From an uncultured Mollicutes bacterium (lineage in GTDB: Bacteria > Bacillota_I > Bacilli_A > ML615J-28 > CAG-313), in contig URLJ01000016.1 in the NCBI GenBank assembly GCA_900548675.1, positions 1-29,174 of the forward strand: a stretch of DNA of 29,174 nt, read 5' to 3'. A program made the translations under genes and the position numbers. Below the pieces are notes generated by a model. The model did no database searches and was not told the DNA's origin. It was given only the letters and a program-made list of their open reading frames with translations. Positions 1 through 7,273 of the stretch are shown one piece after another; the first letter of the stretch is position 1, and the number at the start of each line of letters is the position of its first letter.

Positions 1-29
1 GTGTATTATACCATGATATTTATTGTTGG

Positions 30-75
30 GACATTTTCTAAAAATAAACATTAAGACATTATCATAAAATAAACA
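30..75. repeat. Two tandem 21-bp repeats, 25-bp period
   Basis: Copies at 30-50 and 55-75 both begin GACATT and end AAATAAACA and agree at 18 of 21 positions by hand alignment. They lie just upstream of the HU promoter. Read on the minus strand each copy begins TGTTTATTTT, a layout like the multi-repeat ends of IS21-like elements, so this may be the right end of an element whose genes lie outside the window. A regulatory repeat is the alternative. Confidence 0.55.
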
Positions 76-103
76 CAGGTGCTTTTAATCTTTATTTTAA
101 TTT

Positions 104-132
104 TTGACAATAATTTTTAAAAATGTTATAAT
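104..132 (+). promoter_or_regulatory. Promoter of HU-family gene
   Basis: A perfect TTGACA (104-109), a 17-bp spacer and TATAAT (127-132), with a TGn extension (124-126). Transcription should begin near 139, which leaves a leader of about 12 nt and rules out the in-frame GTG at 139 as the start codon. Confidence 0.9.
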
Positions 133-150
133 ACTATTGTGAGGTGTGCT

Positions 151-438
151 ATGAAGAAAAAGGACATAATAGAAGCAATTTATCAAAACACGAGTTATCA
201 AAAGCAGGTTATCGAAGATGTTGTGAATCAAACATTCGATGTTCTAACAAAAGGTATCGAAACAGAAGACAAAGTTTTGATTACTGGGTTAGGTACTTTT
301 GAAAAAGTGTTTCAAAATGATTATTACGGTGTGCATCCCATAACCGGTGAAAAAATGTTAATTCAGGGTAATTATCGTGTAAAATTTACTTCTAGCAAAC
401 ATTTAAAAGAAATAATTAATAAAAATAAAAAAATGTAG
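151..438 (+). CDS. HU-family DNA-binding protein
   Basis: A 95-residue protein of the usual HU/IHF length. It has the N-terminal helical pair (KKKDIIEAIYQ), the GLGTFE turn and the DNA-binding arm ending in HPITGE followed by a basic C-terminal strand and helix. HU dimers bend and compact DNA in the nucleoid. The arm reads GVHPITGE rather than the common GRNPxTGE, so this may be a divergent paralogue rather than the main HU; in Bacillus the main hbs lies elsewhere, near gpsA. I chose the ATG at 151 because GAGGTG sits 4 nt before it and the upstream GTG would fall on the transcription start. The gene is monocistronic: its own strong promoter lies upstream and a terminator begins over its last codons. 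Confidence 0.9.
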   Translation: MKKKDIIEAIYQNTSYQKQVIEDVVNQTFDVLTKGIETEDKVLITGLGTFEKVFQNDYYGVHPITGEKMLIQGNYRVKFTSSKHLKEIINKNKKM

Positions 439-474
439 AATTCACTAAAGTAAGTGAACTCTACATTTTATTTT
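431..474. terminator. Bidirectional terminator, HU / CPBP protease
   Basis: A 16-bp stem (431-446 with 453-468, one A-C mismatch that becomes a G-T wobble on the other strand) and a 6-nt loop, followed by TTTTATTTT. It overlaps the HU stop codon and ends just before the stop codon of the convergent gene, so it can serve both. Confidence 0.85.
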
Positions 475-1317
475 CTATTTTAAAAGATATGTGGCTAGAA
501 TAGAAATTGTATTCCAAATGGCGTGGATGACAATACCTGGAAAAACATTTCCATCATTAATTTCGTATACCGCTCCAAAGACTAGTCCCATTACCAGATA
601 TGGAAAAACTTGAAGTAATGCTAAAACACTATTTAAAAATTCTCCAGCTAAAAGATACTGTAACATAGGACTTACTACATGAAGCATTCCAAAACAAAAG
701 CCCGATACTAGAACACGAATGATTTTGAAAGCAGTTGATTTGTCGCTTGGTTTAATAGCTGTGTGAATGGCTTTTCTAAATACTAATTCTTCAATTATAG
801 GTGCCATCAAAACAACTGTAAGAATAATTCCTGCTTTATAAGGTCCGTATAACACACTATTTAGGGCTTTTTGATTGTCTGATGTATCATTAAGATGTAA
901 TAACTCCATAATAATTGAGACAATAAACATCGCAAGATACATCGCAATAGGTGCTGCTACAATACTTATAATTGCCTTTATGATGTTTGTTTGGTTTTTA
1001 AATTTAAAAATATCTTCTTTTATGCTAAAAATAGAAAGTAAAATAATTACAGGGGTTAAAATTGTGTAAGTAATTATATGCGTATAGCTGCTATAGAATA
1101 TTAAAGCATCTTCACTAGTCAAATCACCATTAGTAAATATGCCATATATAACCATTAGAATAATTTGATATATGATTGGTGCTATAAAACTTAAAATACA
1201 GTATGCACATATTGTTAATAAAGCGAATTTCCATTTTTTATTTAAGAATAATTGATCGGTCATTCCGGGATTATTATTACTTTCTATAGGACTATTGTTA
1301 TCGAAATTATTGTTCAT
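475..1317 (-). CDS. CPBP family intramembrane metalloprotease
   Basis: A 280-residue multi-pass membrane protein with the three signatures of the CPBP (CAAX protease / bacteriocin-processing, Abi) family: EELVFR at 176-181, FGMLH at 209-213 and HAIWN at 265-269. The two glutamates and the histidines are the expected metal and catalytic residues. Several hydrophobic segments follow a polar Asn-rich N-terminus of about 28 residues. Family members process peptides or act in bacteriocin self-immunity; the substrate here cannot be told from context because the gene stands alone. The start is supported by AGGAGAT on the minus strand about 7 nt before the ATG. The gene converges on HU through a shared terminator. 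Confidence 0.88.
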   Translation of the reverse strand: MNNNFDNNSPIESNNNPGMTDQLFLNKKWKFALLTICAYCILSFIAPIIYQIILMVIYGIFTNGDLTSEDALIFYSSYTHIITYTILTPVIILLSIFSIKEDIFKFKNQTNIIKAIISIVAAPIAMYLAMFIVSIIMELLHLNDTSDNQKALNSVLYGPYKAGIILTVVLMAPIIEELVFRKAIHTAIKPSDKSTAFKIIRVLVSGFCFGMLHVVSPMLQYLLAGEFLNSVLALLQVFPYLVMGLVFGAVYEINDGNVFPGIVIHAIWNTISILATYLLK

Positions 1318-1346
1318 AATTATCTCCTTTAGGTTTGTTCTTTAAT

Positions 1347-1355
1347 ATTATAACA
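1347..1355 (-). promoter_or_regulatory. Extended -10 promoter of CPBP protease
   Basis: The minus strand reads TGTTATAAT here, about 30 nt before the start codon. The -35 region at the proper distance is poor (TTCTTT), so activity would depend on the TGn extension. Confidence 0.65.
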
Positions 1356-1413
1356 CATTATTACTAAAAAAAGAACATCGATGCTGAAAAAATATAAAAA
1401 TAATAAAATTTTG

Positions 1414-1442
1414 TTCTAATAAGTTAAGAGTAATAATACAAT
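1414..1442 (+). promoter_or_regulatory. Possible sporulation sigma-E-like promoter of gerM
   Basis: No TATAAT precedes gerM. AATACAAT at 1435-1442 differs from the Bacillus sigma-E -10 (CATACAnT) only at the first base. The -35 at 14-bp spacing (TTCTAAT, 1414-1420) is a weak match. gerM is sigma-E controlled in B. subtilis, so the assignment is plausible but uncertain. Confidence 0.35.
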
Positions 1443-1457
1443 TTATTGGGGTGGATT

Positions 1458-2333
1458 ATGAAAAAGAAAATAATTATTTCAACAATTTTAATTGTATTGG
1501 TTGTGACAGCAGTTTTATTGCCTTATGGAATTTTCAATAGGATTAATAAAAATAAACCTAAGAGTAATCTTGATATGGTATATTCGGAAAAAGTTTATGT
1601 TAAGAATGCAGATGGTTTATTGGTTGGTATGGAAGTTCCTCTAACAAAAGAAATTGCCGAAGCTGAACTTGTTACTAGTGACTTAATAAAACAAAAATGG
1701 GAACTTTTAACTACAAAACAAAATCTGTTGCCTACAGGTTATAAGTCAGTTTTACCTAATAATGCATCACTTGTGTCTTATAGTATCGATGGTGATAAAT
1801 TAACAATAAATACTACTGATAACATTAAGGATGCCTTAGGACGACAGGCAGTAGAGGCTGTAGCGTGGACATTCTGCAATCACGATATAAAAGAAGTGGT
1901 AATTTTTGTCGGTGAAGAAGTAGTTGACTTATTTGACGATTTTCATTTCAAAAAAATAAGTAAAGATGTTGGTATTAATTTTAAATATGAGACAATGTTC
2001 TTATATGAGGCTAATTACACAACTATAATTACCGAAAATGATGGTCTTACTATACCTGTAACATATGTTCATCAAGCGAAAGATGAATGCGATTATATCG
2101 TTTCAAAAATCTTAGGTAATAGTGTCAATAAAAAAATTGACGAAATATATAGTTACGAGTTAAAAGAAAAGGAACTTTCATTTCAATTTTTAGATAAGTC
2201 TCTTCTTACAAGTAACATATTAAATAATTTAGCTGAAACGGTATATTTAAATCTAGATGTCGACACTTTTACAATTAATGATACGGAGTCAGTGTTATAT
2301 GAAGTGTCATATGTAGTCGACACCAATAAATAA
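1458..2333 (+). CDS. gerM: GerM-like sporulation/germination protein (GerMN domains)
   Basis: A 291-residue protein with an N-terminal membrane anchor (about residues 4-24) and an extracytoplasmic part that resembles two GerMN repeats: one around KNADGLLVGMEVPLT through LLPTGYKSVLPNNASLVSYSIDGDKLTINTT, and a second after residue 180. In B. subtilis GerM is a mother-cell protein needed for spore cortex formation and engulfment, and gerM lies next to rph and rdgB (ysnA). Here the next gene also begins with an RdgB domain, so the neighbourhood supports the call, although rph is missing. GGGGTGG at 1448-1454 fits the ATG at 1458 better than the TTG at 1446, which overlaps this Shine-Dalgarno. A terminator follows directly. 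Confidence 0.75.
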   Translation: MKKKIIISTILIVLVVTAVLLPYGIFNRINKNKPKSNLDMVYSEKVYVKNADGLLVGMEVPLTKEIAEAELVTSDLIKQKWELLTTKQNLLPTGYKSVLPNNASLVSYSIDGDKLTINTTDNIKDALGRQAVEAVAWTFCNHDIKEVVIFVGEEVVDLFDDFHFKKISKDVGINFKYETMFLYEANYTTIITENDGLTIPVTYVHQAKDECDYIVSKILGNSVNKKIDEIYSYELKEKELSFQFLDKSLLTSNILNNLAETVYLNLDVDTFTINDTESVLYEVSYVVDTNK

Positions 2334-2355
2334 TGAGGATTTTCCTCATTTTTTT
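2333..2355 (+). terminator. Terminator of gerM
   Basis: A 7-bp perfect stem ATGAGGA/TCCTCAT (2333-2339 with 2343-2349), a 3-nt loop and a run of seven T. It begins on the last base of the gerM stop codon. Confidence 0.85.
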
Positions 2356-2394
2356 ATTAGCATATTTTATCAAAATAAATTTTGGGTAGATAAC

Positions 2395-2423
2395 TTGCCC
2401 GAAATTCTCTTTTTTGTTATAAT
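2395..2423 (+). promoter_or_regulatory. Promoter of rdgB-licA fusion
   Basis: TTGCCC (2395-2400), a 17-bp spacer and TATAAT (2418-2423) with TGT just before it (extended -10). The TTG that would open a longer reading frame is the -35 box itself, so translation cannot start there. Confidence 0.8.
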
Positions 2424-2445
2424 AAATAGAAAAAAGGTGATAAAT

Positions 2446-3936
2446 ATGAAAATTTTAATAGCAACATCAAATAACGGCAAATTAAAAGAATTTAAAGCTT
2501 TACTTCAAATTTATAAAACTTTCTCATCTAAATATGAATTTATCAGCTTAAATGAACTAAACATAAATGTTCCTGCACCAATAGAAAATGGCAAAACGTA
2601 TTACGAAAATGCTTTAATAAAAGCAAAATACTACTATGAGATGTATGGCATCCCTACTATAAGCGATGATTCAGGGATAGAAGTGGAATCATTAAATAAT
2701 ATGCCTGGGATTTATTCTTCTAGATACGGATCTCTCAATGGTTATCTATCAAACGTAGATTGTTTAGAAAACGCTCTTAAAGGTGTAACTAACAGAAATG
2801 CCAAAATGGTTGCTAATGTTGTGTTTTATGATGAAAACGTAACTTTTCAAACTGAAGGAGTATGTTGTGGGAAAATTATTGATGATATGCGCGGCAACAA
2901 TGGATTCGGATATGATCCAGTGTTTTTCTTAGATGAATATCAAAAAACCTTTGCGGAAATAAGCGACGAATTGAAAAATAAAATTAGTCATAGGGCTATT
3001 GCTTTTAAGAAATTAATTTACATGATTGATCAATATTATGAAACTTGCCGAAAAGAGGAATTAATTAAAACTAAATTAAATGCTATATACAAAAACTCTA
3101 ATGTAGAAATATTAGAGCGCCTAAAAAATGGTATGAGCAATTATACATATTTAGTAGAAGTTGACAATAATACGATGGTAGCCCGGTTACCTGGCGAAAA
3201 TGCTGACCTTTTTGTTAAACGCAAAAATGAAATGAGAGCTTTAAATGAAGTTGAAACGCTATTTAAACAAAGTTATTATGAGCATTTTATGGATGATGGT
3301 TTTATGGTTTCTAAATATTTTTCAGGTAAACCACTAAATGAAATTAGTTTAAATGATGAAATTTTATCTAGTGTTGCTGATATTCTTCATAAGATTCATC
3401 AAATGCCTACTGATTTAGGCTATGATAATCCTTTTACAAGATTGACGAATTTTGAAAAGATGTTAGAAAAGGTAAATAATACTCACATTTATCCAAAGAA
3501 CTATAATACTATAAAAGAATTTTTATTAGATCAAAAGAGTATCATTTCTAATACTGATAAATGCTTCATTCATGGTGATGCTCAAAAATCAAATTTTATG
3601 GTTGGTGAAAACAATAATGTTGTGCTTTTTGATTATGAGTTTGCATGTACTGGCGATGAATACTATGATATCGCTTGCTTTGGTAACAATGATATAAATG
3701 ATGCCTACAAGCTATTAACAATTTATTTAAAGAATATTGAGAATGAAAATATAAAAGATAAAGCGAAGTTAAGAGTTTCGTTATGGTCAATATTTCAAGC
3801 CCTTCAGTGGTATAATGTTGCGATGATAAAGGAATATACTGGTTTTAGTATGCGTTTAAATTTTGATTTTAAATCGCTTGCCGATTGGTATCTCAATAAA
3901 GCTTTAAATATCATATCTAGTATTAAGAACTTTTAA
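2446..3936 (+). CDS. Fusion: RdgB/Ham1 NTP pyrophosphatase + LicA-type choline kinase
   Basis: A 496-residue two-domain protein. Residues 1-195 are a complete RdgB/Ham1/ITPase: SNNGK at 8-12, DDSGIEVESL at 74-83, GFGYDP at 153-158 and SHRA at 181-184. This family hydrolyses dITP, XTP and ITP to monophosphates and keeps deaminated purines out of DNA and RNA. Residues 205-496 are a choline/aminoglycoside kinase-like fold with HGDAQKSN (376-383, catalytic Asp378) and LFDYE (394-398, metal-binding Asp396), closest to LicA/choline kinases, which phosphorylate choline or ethanolamine for head-group decoration or phospholipid use. Both active sites look intact. The ATG at 2446 follows AAAAAGGTGAT, and the promoter ends just upstream. 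RdgB sits next to gerM as in Bacillus; the kinase domain is the novelty. The kinase substrate is inferred and could be another amino alcohol or sugar. Confidence 0.85.
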   Translation: MKILIATSNNGKLKEFKALLQIYKTFSSKYEFISLNELNINVPAPIENGKTYYENALIKAKYYYEMYGIPTISDDSGIEVESLNNMPGIYSSRYGSLNGYLSNVDCLENALKGVTNRNAKMVANVVFYDENVTFQTEGVCCGKIIDDMRGNNGFGYDPVFFLDEYQKTFAEISDELKNKISHRAIAFKKLIYMIDQYYETCRKEELIKTKLNAIYKNSNVEILERLKNGMSNYTYLVEVDNNTMVARLPGENADLFVKRKNEMRALNEVETLFKQSYYEHFMDDGFMVSKYFSGKPLNEISLNDEILSSVADILHKIHQMPTDLGYDNPFTRLTNFEKMLEKVNNTHIYPKNYNTIKEFLLDQKSIISNTDKCFIHGDAQKSNFMVGENNNVVLFDYEFACTGDEYYDIACFGNNDINDAYKLLTIYLKNIENENIKDKAKLRVSLWSIFQALQWYNVAMIKEYTGFSMRLNFDFKSLADWYLNKALNIISSIKNF

Positions 3937-3945
3937 AAAGATTTG

Positions 3946-3963
3946 TTGTAAATCGTTTTACAA
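3946..3963. repeat. Inverted repeat over the rpsU -35 box
   Basis: TTGTAAA (3946-3952) and TTTACAA (3957-3963) form a perfect 7-bp inverted repeat around TCGT, and its right arm is the -35 box of the rpsU promoter. TAAATCGT also occurs directly repeated at 3949 and 3971, 22 bp apart. It has no T-run, so it is a better candidate operator than terminator. Confidence 0.45.
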
Positions 3964-3985
3964 TATTGTCTAAATCGTGTATAAT
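3957..3985 (+). promoter_or_regulatory. Promoter of rpsU
   Basis: TTTACA (3957-3962), a 17-bp spacer and TATAAT (3980-3985). The 16 bases from the -10 onward, TATAATATAGTAGAAA, recur exactly at the phoH promoter (5754-5769). Confidence 0.85.
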
Positions 3986-4023
3986 ATAGTAGAAATTATG
4001 GTGCGAAGGGAGGGACCAGAATT

Positions 4024-4203
4024 ATGCCAAAGACTATCGTTCGCGAAAATGATACACTAGATGAAGCTTTAAAACGTTTCAAACGTGACGTTTCTCGTTC
4101 GGGTACCCTTGTTGAAGCCCGTAAACGTGAACATTATATGAAACCAAGCGACGTTCGTAAAGAAAAAAGACGTGCTGCTCGTAAAGCTGGCATTCGCCAT
4201 TAG
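4024..4203 (+). CDS. rpsU: 30S ribosomal protein S21
   Basis: A 59-residue basic protein, the normal S21 length, starting MPKTIVRENDTLDEALKRFK and carrying the family's REHYxKPSxxRKEKRRAARK tail. S21 sits on the 30S platform near the 16S rRNA 3' end and assists initiation. A strong Shine-Dalgarno (AAGGGAGGG, 4007-4014) precedes the ATG. The gene has its own promoter and a strong terminator behind it, so it is transcribed alone although its position ahead of yqfC-yqfD-phoH is conserved. yqeY, which follows rpsU in Bacillus, is absent. Confidence 0.97.
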   Translation: MPKTIVRENDTLDEALKRFKRDVSRSGTLVEARKREHYMKPSDVRKEKRRAARKAGIRH

Positions 4204-4223
4204 TGTTTATCATGAATTAAATT

Positions 4224-4267
4224 ACTCAAATACAGTTTAGTTTTCTAAATTTGTATTTGAGTTTTTT
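4224..4267 (+). terminator. Terminator of rpsU
   Basis: A long stem of about 11 bp (4224-4234 with 4252-4262) that continues into a 5-bp inner stem TTTAG/CTAAA with a TTTT loop, followed by TTTTTT at 4262-4267. It separates rpsU from yqfC and so implies a separate yqfC promoter. Confidence 0.9.
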
Positions 4268-4295
4268 AATTTTTACCTAGCATTAAACATATACT
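4267..4295 (+). promoter_or_regulatory. Candidate sigma-E-like promoter of yqfCD
   Basis: The short gap before yqfC holds no TATAAT. CATATACT (4288-4295) matches the Bacillus sigma-E -10 (CATACAnT) at six of seven fixed positions. TAATTTT (4267-4273), 14 bp upstream, matches the -35 (kmATATT) at six of seven. yqfCD belongs to the sigma-E regulon in B. subtilis. The match was made by eye and awaits a whole-genome motif test. Confidence 0.5.
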
Positions 4296-4310
4296 TTAAT
4301 GGTGAAGTAA

Positions 4311-4571
4311 ATGAAAAAACATAAAAATAAAAAAAATAGCCATGTGAAAATTTCCTTATTACCGGAATTGTCTATGCCCCGTTTACAATTAATAAATTAC
4401 AAAAATATAACTATAATTGACTTCGGTGAAATAACTGATATTTCAACGAGTGAAATTTATACTACAAATTATCTAATAAAAGGTATGAATCTAATTATAG
4501 ATAGTATTGAAAACGATATAATTAAGATAAAGGGGGAAATACATGAAATTAAAATTACCAAAAATTTTTAA
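4311..4571 (+). CDS. yqfC: YqfC/YabP-family sporulation protein
   Basis: An 86-residue soluble protein with the YqfC layout: a basic N-terminus, then PRLQLINYKNITIIDFGEITDISTSE-type strands and a terminal IIKIKGEIHEIKI. In B. subtilis YqfC is made in the mother cell under sigma-E and works with YqfD; the exact function is unknown. Position between rpsU and phoH, and a 29-nt overlap with yqfD, match the conserved block. GGTGA at 4301-4305 is a modest Shine-Dalgarno 5 nt before the ATG. Confidence 0.85.
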   Translation: MKKHKNKKNSHVKISLLPELSMPRLQLINYKNITIIDFGEITDISTSEIYTTNYLIKGMNLIIDSIENDIIKIKGEIHEIKITKNF

Positions 4572-5706
4572 CATTTCTTCCAAAGAAAATAAATTCAAAG
4601 ATTATAGTTACAAATATCATATAAAAATGACTAAGGAAGATTTTTTAGAAAGTAATGTTAAAAATGCTCGTAAAGTGAAACTAAATGATGGTAAAGTGGA
4701 GTTCTACTCGAATTATAAAAACAATTATAATAATGATAATACCGAAGTCATCAATCAATATAAATTAATTTTTAGAGAAAAGATATTAAAAAACTTAGTT
4801 CTAATCATTTCAGTTATGATTTCGCTTTTGATATTTTTAATTACGCCCTTTTTTATAAGAGACATTAGATATAAAAATGGTACTTTCGTAAAAGATGAAC
4901 GAGTGTTAAGAGAAGTATATTCAAAAATGAATAAAATAGGTAGTGTATACTTTCCAAAAGAAGACCTTAATACAATAAGTGCTGACCTGAGAGCTAAATA
5001 TGTTGAATATGCGTGGATTGAAATAAATCGAAAGGCGGCTGTACTAGAGATTGGTTTAGAAAAGATGGATGCTAAAAAAAATGAAAGTGTCGATCTGTCA
5101 GTTTATGGTGATATAATCGCCAAAGAAAATGGTTATATAGAAAAGATGGAGATAAAAAGAGGAGTAGTAGTTAAAAATATTAGAGAAACTGTTAAGAAAG
5201 GTGAAGTTATTGTTAGCGGTACCCTTAATAATGGTGATGCTGCTAAGGATTCACCATTAGCTGTACGAGCTGAAGGTAAAATAATGGCACGTGTTCTATT
5301 ATATAAGAACATGTCAATTCCCAAAAAAAGTACATTAGCTAGTTTTGAGACATTAAAGGATAAAGTGCTTGGCATAAAAACATCAAAAGGCTATAAATGG
5401 TTTGGTGAGCCTGTTAGTTATGATAAGGTTGTAAATCAAACACTTTTACAGTTGTTTAAAATAGAGATTATTAAAAGTTCATTTTATGTAAAAAAAGACA
5501 ATTTTGTAATAAGAACAAAGGACGATGCTTTCTCTTATGCGCAAAGTTTATTTACAAAAGAATTTTGGAAAAATACGACTTGTAATGATGAATATATAAA
5601 ACGTTTTGAATTAATAGGTATCAAAGAAACAGAAGATGAATATTTGGTACGGTGTCTAGTTGAAACTTATCAAAACATTGCTGAATTTAGAGCTTATGAT
5701 TTTTAA
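4543..5706 (+). CDS. yqfD: YqfD-family sporulation membrane protein
   Basis: A 387-residue protein, near the 398 of B. subtilis YqfD. One clear membrane segment (about 84-106) divides a variable, Lys/Asn-rich N-terminal part from a large outside domain containing the family's late KGEVIVSGTL turn. It is a sigma-E-dependent sporulation protein in Bacillus, co-transcribed with yqfC; loss impairs sporulation, with the mechanism unknown. Its first 29 bases lie inside yqfC and it has its own strong Shine-Dalgarno (AGGGGGA, 4531-4537). The N-terminal part is more diverged than the outer domain. No clear terminator follows; the phoH promoter starts within about 45 nt. Confidence 0.85.
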   Translation: MKLKLPKIFNISSKENKFKDYSYKYHIKMTKEDFLESNVKNARKVKLNDGKVEFYSNYKNNYNNDNTEVINQYKLIFREKILKNLVLIISVMISLLIFLITPFFIRDIRYKNGTFVKDERVLREVYSKMNKIGSVYFPKEDLNTISADLRAKYVEYAWIEINRKAAVLEIGLEKMDAKKNESVDLSVYGDIIAKENGYIEKMEIKRGVVVKNIRETVKKGEVIVSGTLNNGDAAKDSPLAVRAEGKIMARVLLYKNMSIPKKSTLASFETLKDKVLGIKTSKGYKWFGEPVSYDKVVNQTLLQLFKIEIIKSSFYVKKDNFVIRTKDDAFSYAQSLFTKEFWKNTTCNDEYIKRFELIGIKETEDEYLVRCLVETYQNIAEFRAYDF

Positions 5707-5750
5707 CAATATTTATTTTAATCAAATGTGTATAAAAAAGTTAGCTTTTA

Positions 5751-5759
5751 TGGTATAAT
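5751..5759 (+). promoter_or_regulatory. Extended -10 promoter of the phoH operon
   Basis: TGGTATAAT, with no good -35 at the expected distance. It lets phoH and following genes be transcribed separately from yqfCD. The stretch from the -10 onward is identical for 16 bases to the rpsU promoter. Confidence 0.75.
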
Positions 5760-5779
5760 ATAGTAGAAAGAGTGTTAAT

Positions 5780-6769
5780 ATGAGTGAAATAACGAAAAAT
5801 AATACAAAAGTTTTAATATGGTATTTTGATAATAGCGATGAAGAAAATGTTATCCTTGGGCATATTGCGGCTAATATAAAAATTATTGAAGCAGAACTTG
5901 GTGTAAATTTGATTATGGAAAATGGTCAAATCACCATTGATAGTTCCGTAGACGTAGAGTTGATATCATATTTAAAAAATATTTTTGAAGTCATGTCATT
6001 TTTATATAAGGAAAACTTTAATATAAAAGAGCGAGATGTCGTAAGTATAATTACGATGTTAAAAAAATATCCTCTTCATGATGTAAAAGACTTTTATGTT
6101 AATCGCAAGCAAGTTGCGGTTACATACGATGGCAAGCCTATATTAGTAAAAACTATTTCTCAAAGTAAGTACATCGACGCACTATCTAAAAATGCAATTA
6201 CATTTGCATATGGTAGCGCAGGAACGGGTAAAACTTTTCTTGCTGTTGCATATGCTTGTGGTCTTTTAAAAAAGAATAAAGTTAAAAAACTTGTTATAAC
6301 GCGCCCTGTTGTTGAGGCTGGTGAAAAATTAGGCTTTTTACCAGGCGATTTAAAAGAAAAAATAGATCCTTATCTTATACCAATATATGATAGCTTATAT
6401 GAAATTTTAGGAAAAGATGTAACAGATAAGTTGATTTTAAAAGGTAGTATTGAAATAGCTCCTCTAGCTTATATGAGAGGTAGAACTCTCGATAATTCTT
6501 TAATAATCCTTGATGAAGCTCAAAATACCACAACAAGTCAAATGAAAATGTTCTTAACGCGTTTGGGATTCAATTCGAAAATGATTATTACCGGTGATTT
6601 GACGCAAATAGATTTACCAATTTATCAAAAATCTGGACTTAAAGAAGCGATAAATTTGTTTGATAATATCGAAGATATCGCAGTTGTTAAATTTGACCAA
6701 GCAGATGTAATGCGTCATCCTTTAGTTTCTAAGATTATTGATCAATACGAAAAAAATAAAGTAGAATGA
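5780..6769 (+). CDS. phoH: PhoH-like ATPase (PhoH family)
   Basis: A 329-residue cytoplasmic P-loop protein. An N-terminal segment of about 120 residues resembles the usual KH-like region; the PhoH ATPase domain has Walker A GSAGTGKT (145-152), Walker B LIILDEAQ (241-248) and TGDLTQIDLP (sensor region). PhoH proteins are RNA-associated NTPases/helicases linked in genomes to YbeY, with which this one is adjacent (7 nt apart). The start has only a weak Shine-Dalgarno (GAAAGAG). In many Firmicutes the c-di-AMP phosphodiesterase gene pgpH lies between phoH and ybeY; it is absent here. Confidence 0.93.
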   Translation: MSEITKNNTKVLIWYFDNSDEENVILGHIAANIKIIEAELGVNLIMENGQITIDSSVDVELISYLKNIFEVMSFLYKENFNIKERDVVSIITMLKKYPLHDVKDFYVNRKQVAVTYDGKPILVKTISQSKYIDALSKNAITFAYGSAGTGKTFLAVAYACGLLKKNKVKKLVITRPVVEAGEKLGFLPGDLKEKIDPYLIPIYDSLYEILGKDVTDKLILKGSIEIAPLAYMRGRTLDNSLIILDEAQNTTTSQMKMFLTRLGFNSKMIITGDLTQIDLPIYQKSGLKEAINLFDNIEDIAVVKFDQADVMRHPLVSKIIDQYEKNKVE

Positions 6770-6776
6770 GGTAAAA

Positions 6777-7271
6777 ATGATAGTTCTAAATTTAATAAAT
6801 CAAACTAATTCTGATTTGAAAATTCTTTCTTCAAAAAAACAGGAATTGCTTAACATATCAAAAAAAATCGTTCATACAATTAATGATTTTGAAAATATTA
6901 AAGGACGTCATTACGTAAGTTTAATAATTGTTAACGAGGATAAAATTCACGAAATCAACAAATTATATCGTAATATAGATCGGCCAACGGATGTAATTAG
7001 TTTTGCAAATATTGATGATATTGAAAACGAAGAGACAAAGTATGGATATCCTGTGGAACTCGGTGATGTTTTTATATGTTTAGAATATGTGATTAAGCAA
7101 GCTGAAGAATATGAACATTCGTATCTTAGAGAGTTTTCTTTCTTGCTTGCTCATGGGATGTATCATTTGTTAGGCTATGATCATCAAAATGAAGAAGATG
7201 CTAAAGTTATGTTTGAAAAGCAAGAAAAGGTATTAAATTTTTTAAAAATTACCAGAGATAAAAGAGGTTAG
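6777..7271 (+). CDS. ybeY: Endoribonuclease / rRNA maturation factor YbeY
   Basis: A 164-residue metalloprotein with the zinc site HGMYHLLGYDH in its C-terminal third (three His ligands), preceded by the RPTDVISFA and LGDVFICL strands typical of the family. YbeY is a single-strand endoribonuclease that takes part in 16S rRNA 3'-end processing and 70S quality control. It lies between phoH and cdd; dgkA, commonly between ybeY and cdd in Bacillus, is missing. GAGG precedes the ATG at 5-nt spacing. Confidence 0.95.
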   Translation: MIVLNLINQTNSDLKILSSKKQELLNISKKIVHTINDFENIKGRHYVSLIIVNEDKIHEINKLYRNIDRPTDVISFANIDDIENEETKYGYPVELGDVFICLEYVIKQAEEYEHSYLREFSFLLAHGMYHLLGYDHQNEEDAKVMFEKQEKVLNFLKITRDKRG

Positions 7272-7273
7272 AA

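Noticed and set aside
139..150. GTG start for HU at 139 (and the similar GTG at 24123 for cmk and 28555 for spoVIF)
   Set aside because: Each GTG lies at the transcription start or inside the GAGGTG Shine-Dalgarno of the following ATG.
2395..2445. Longer rdgB-licA frame starting at TTG 2395
   Set aside because: The TTG is the -35 box of the gene's own promoter, so it is not transcribed. ATG 2446 has a proper Shine-Dalgarno.
6767..6769. TGA read as tryptophan (mollicute code)
   Set aside because: phoH, era and yqzL all end at TGA where their family lengths predict, and tryptophans are coded by TGG.
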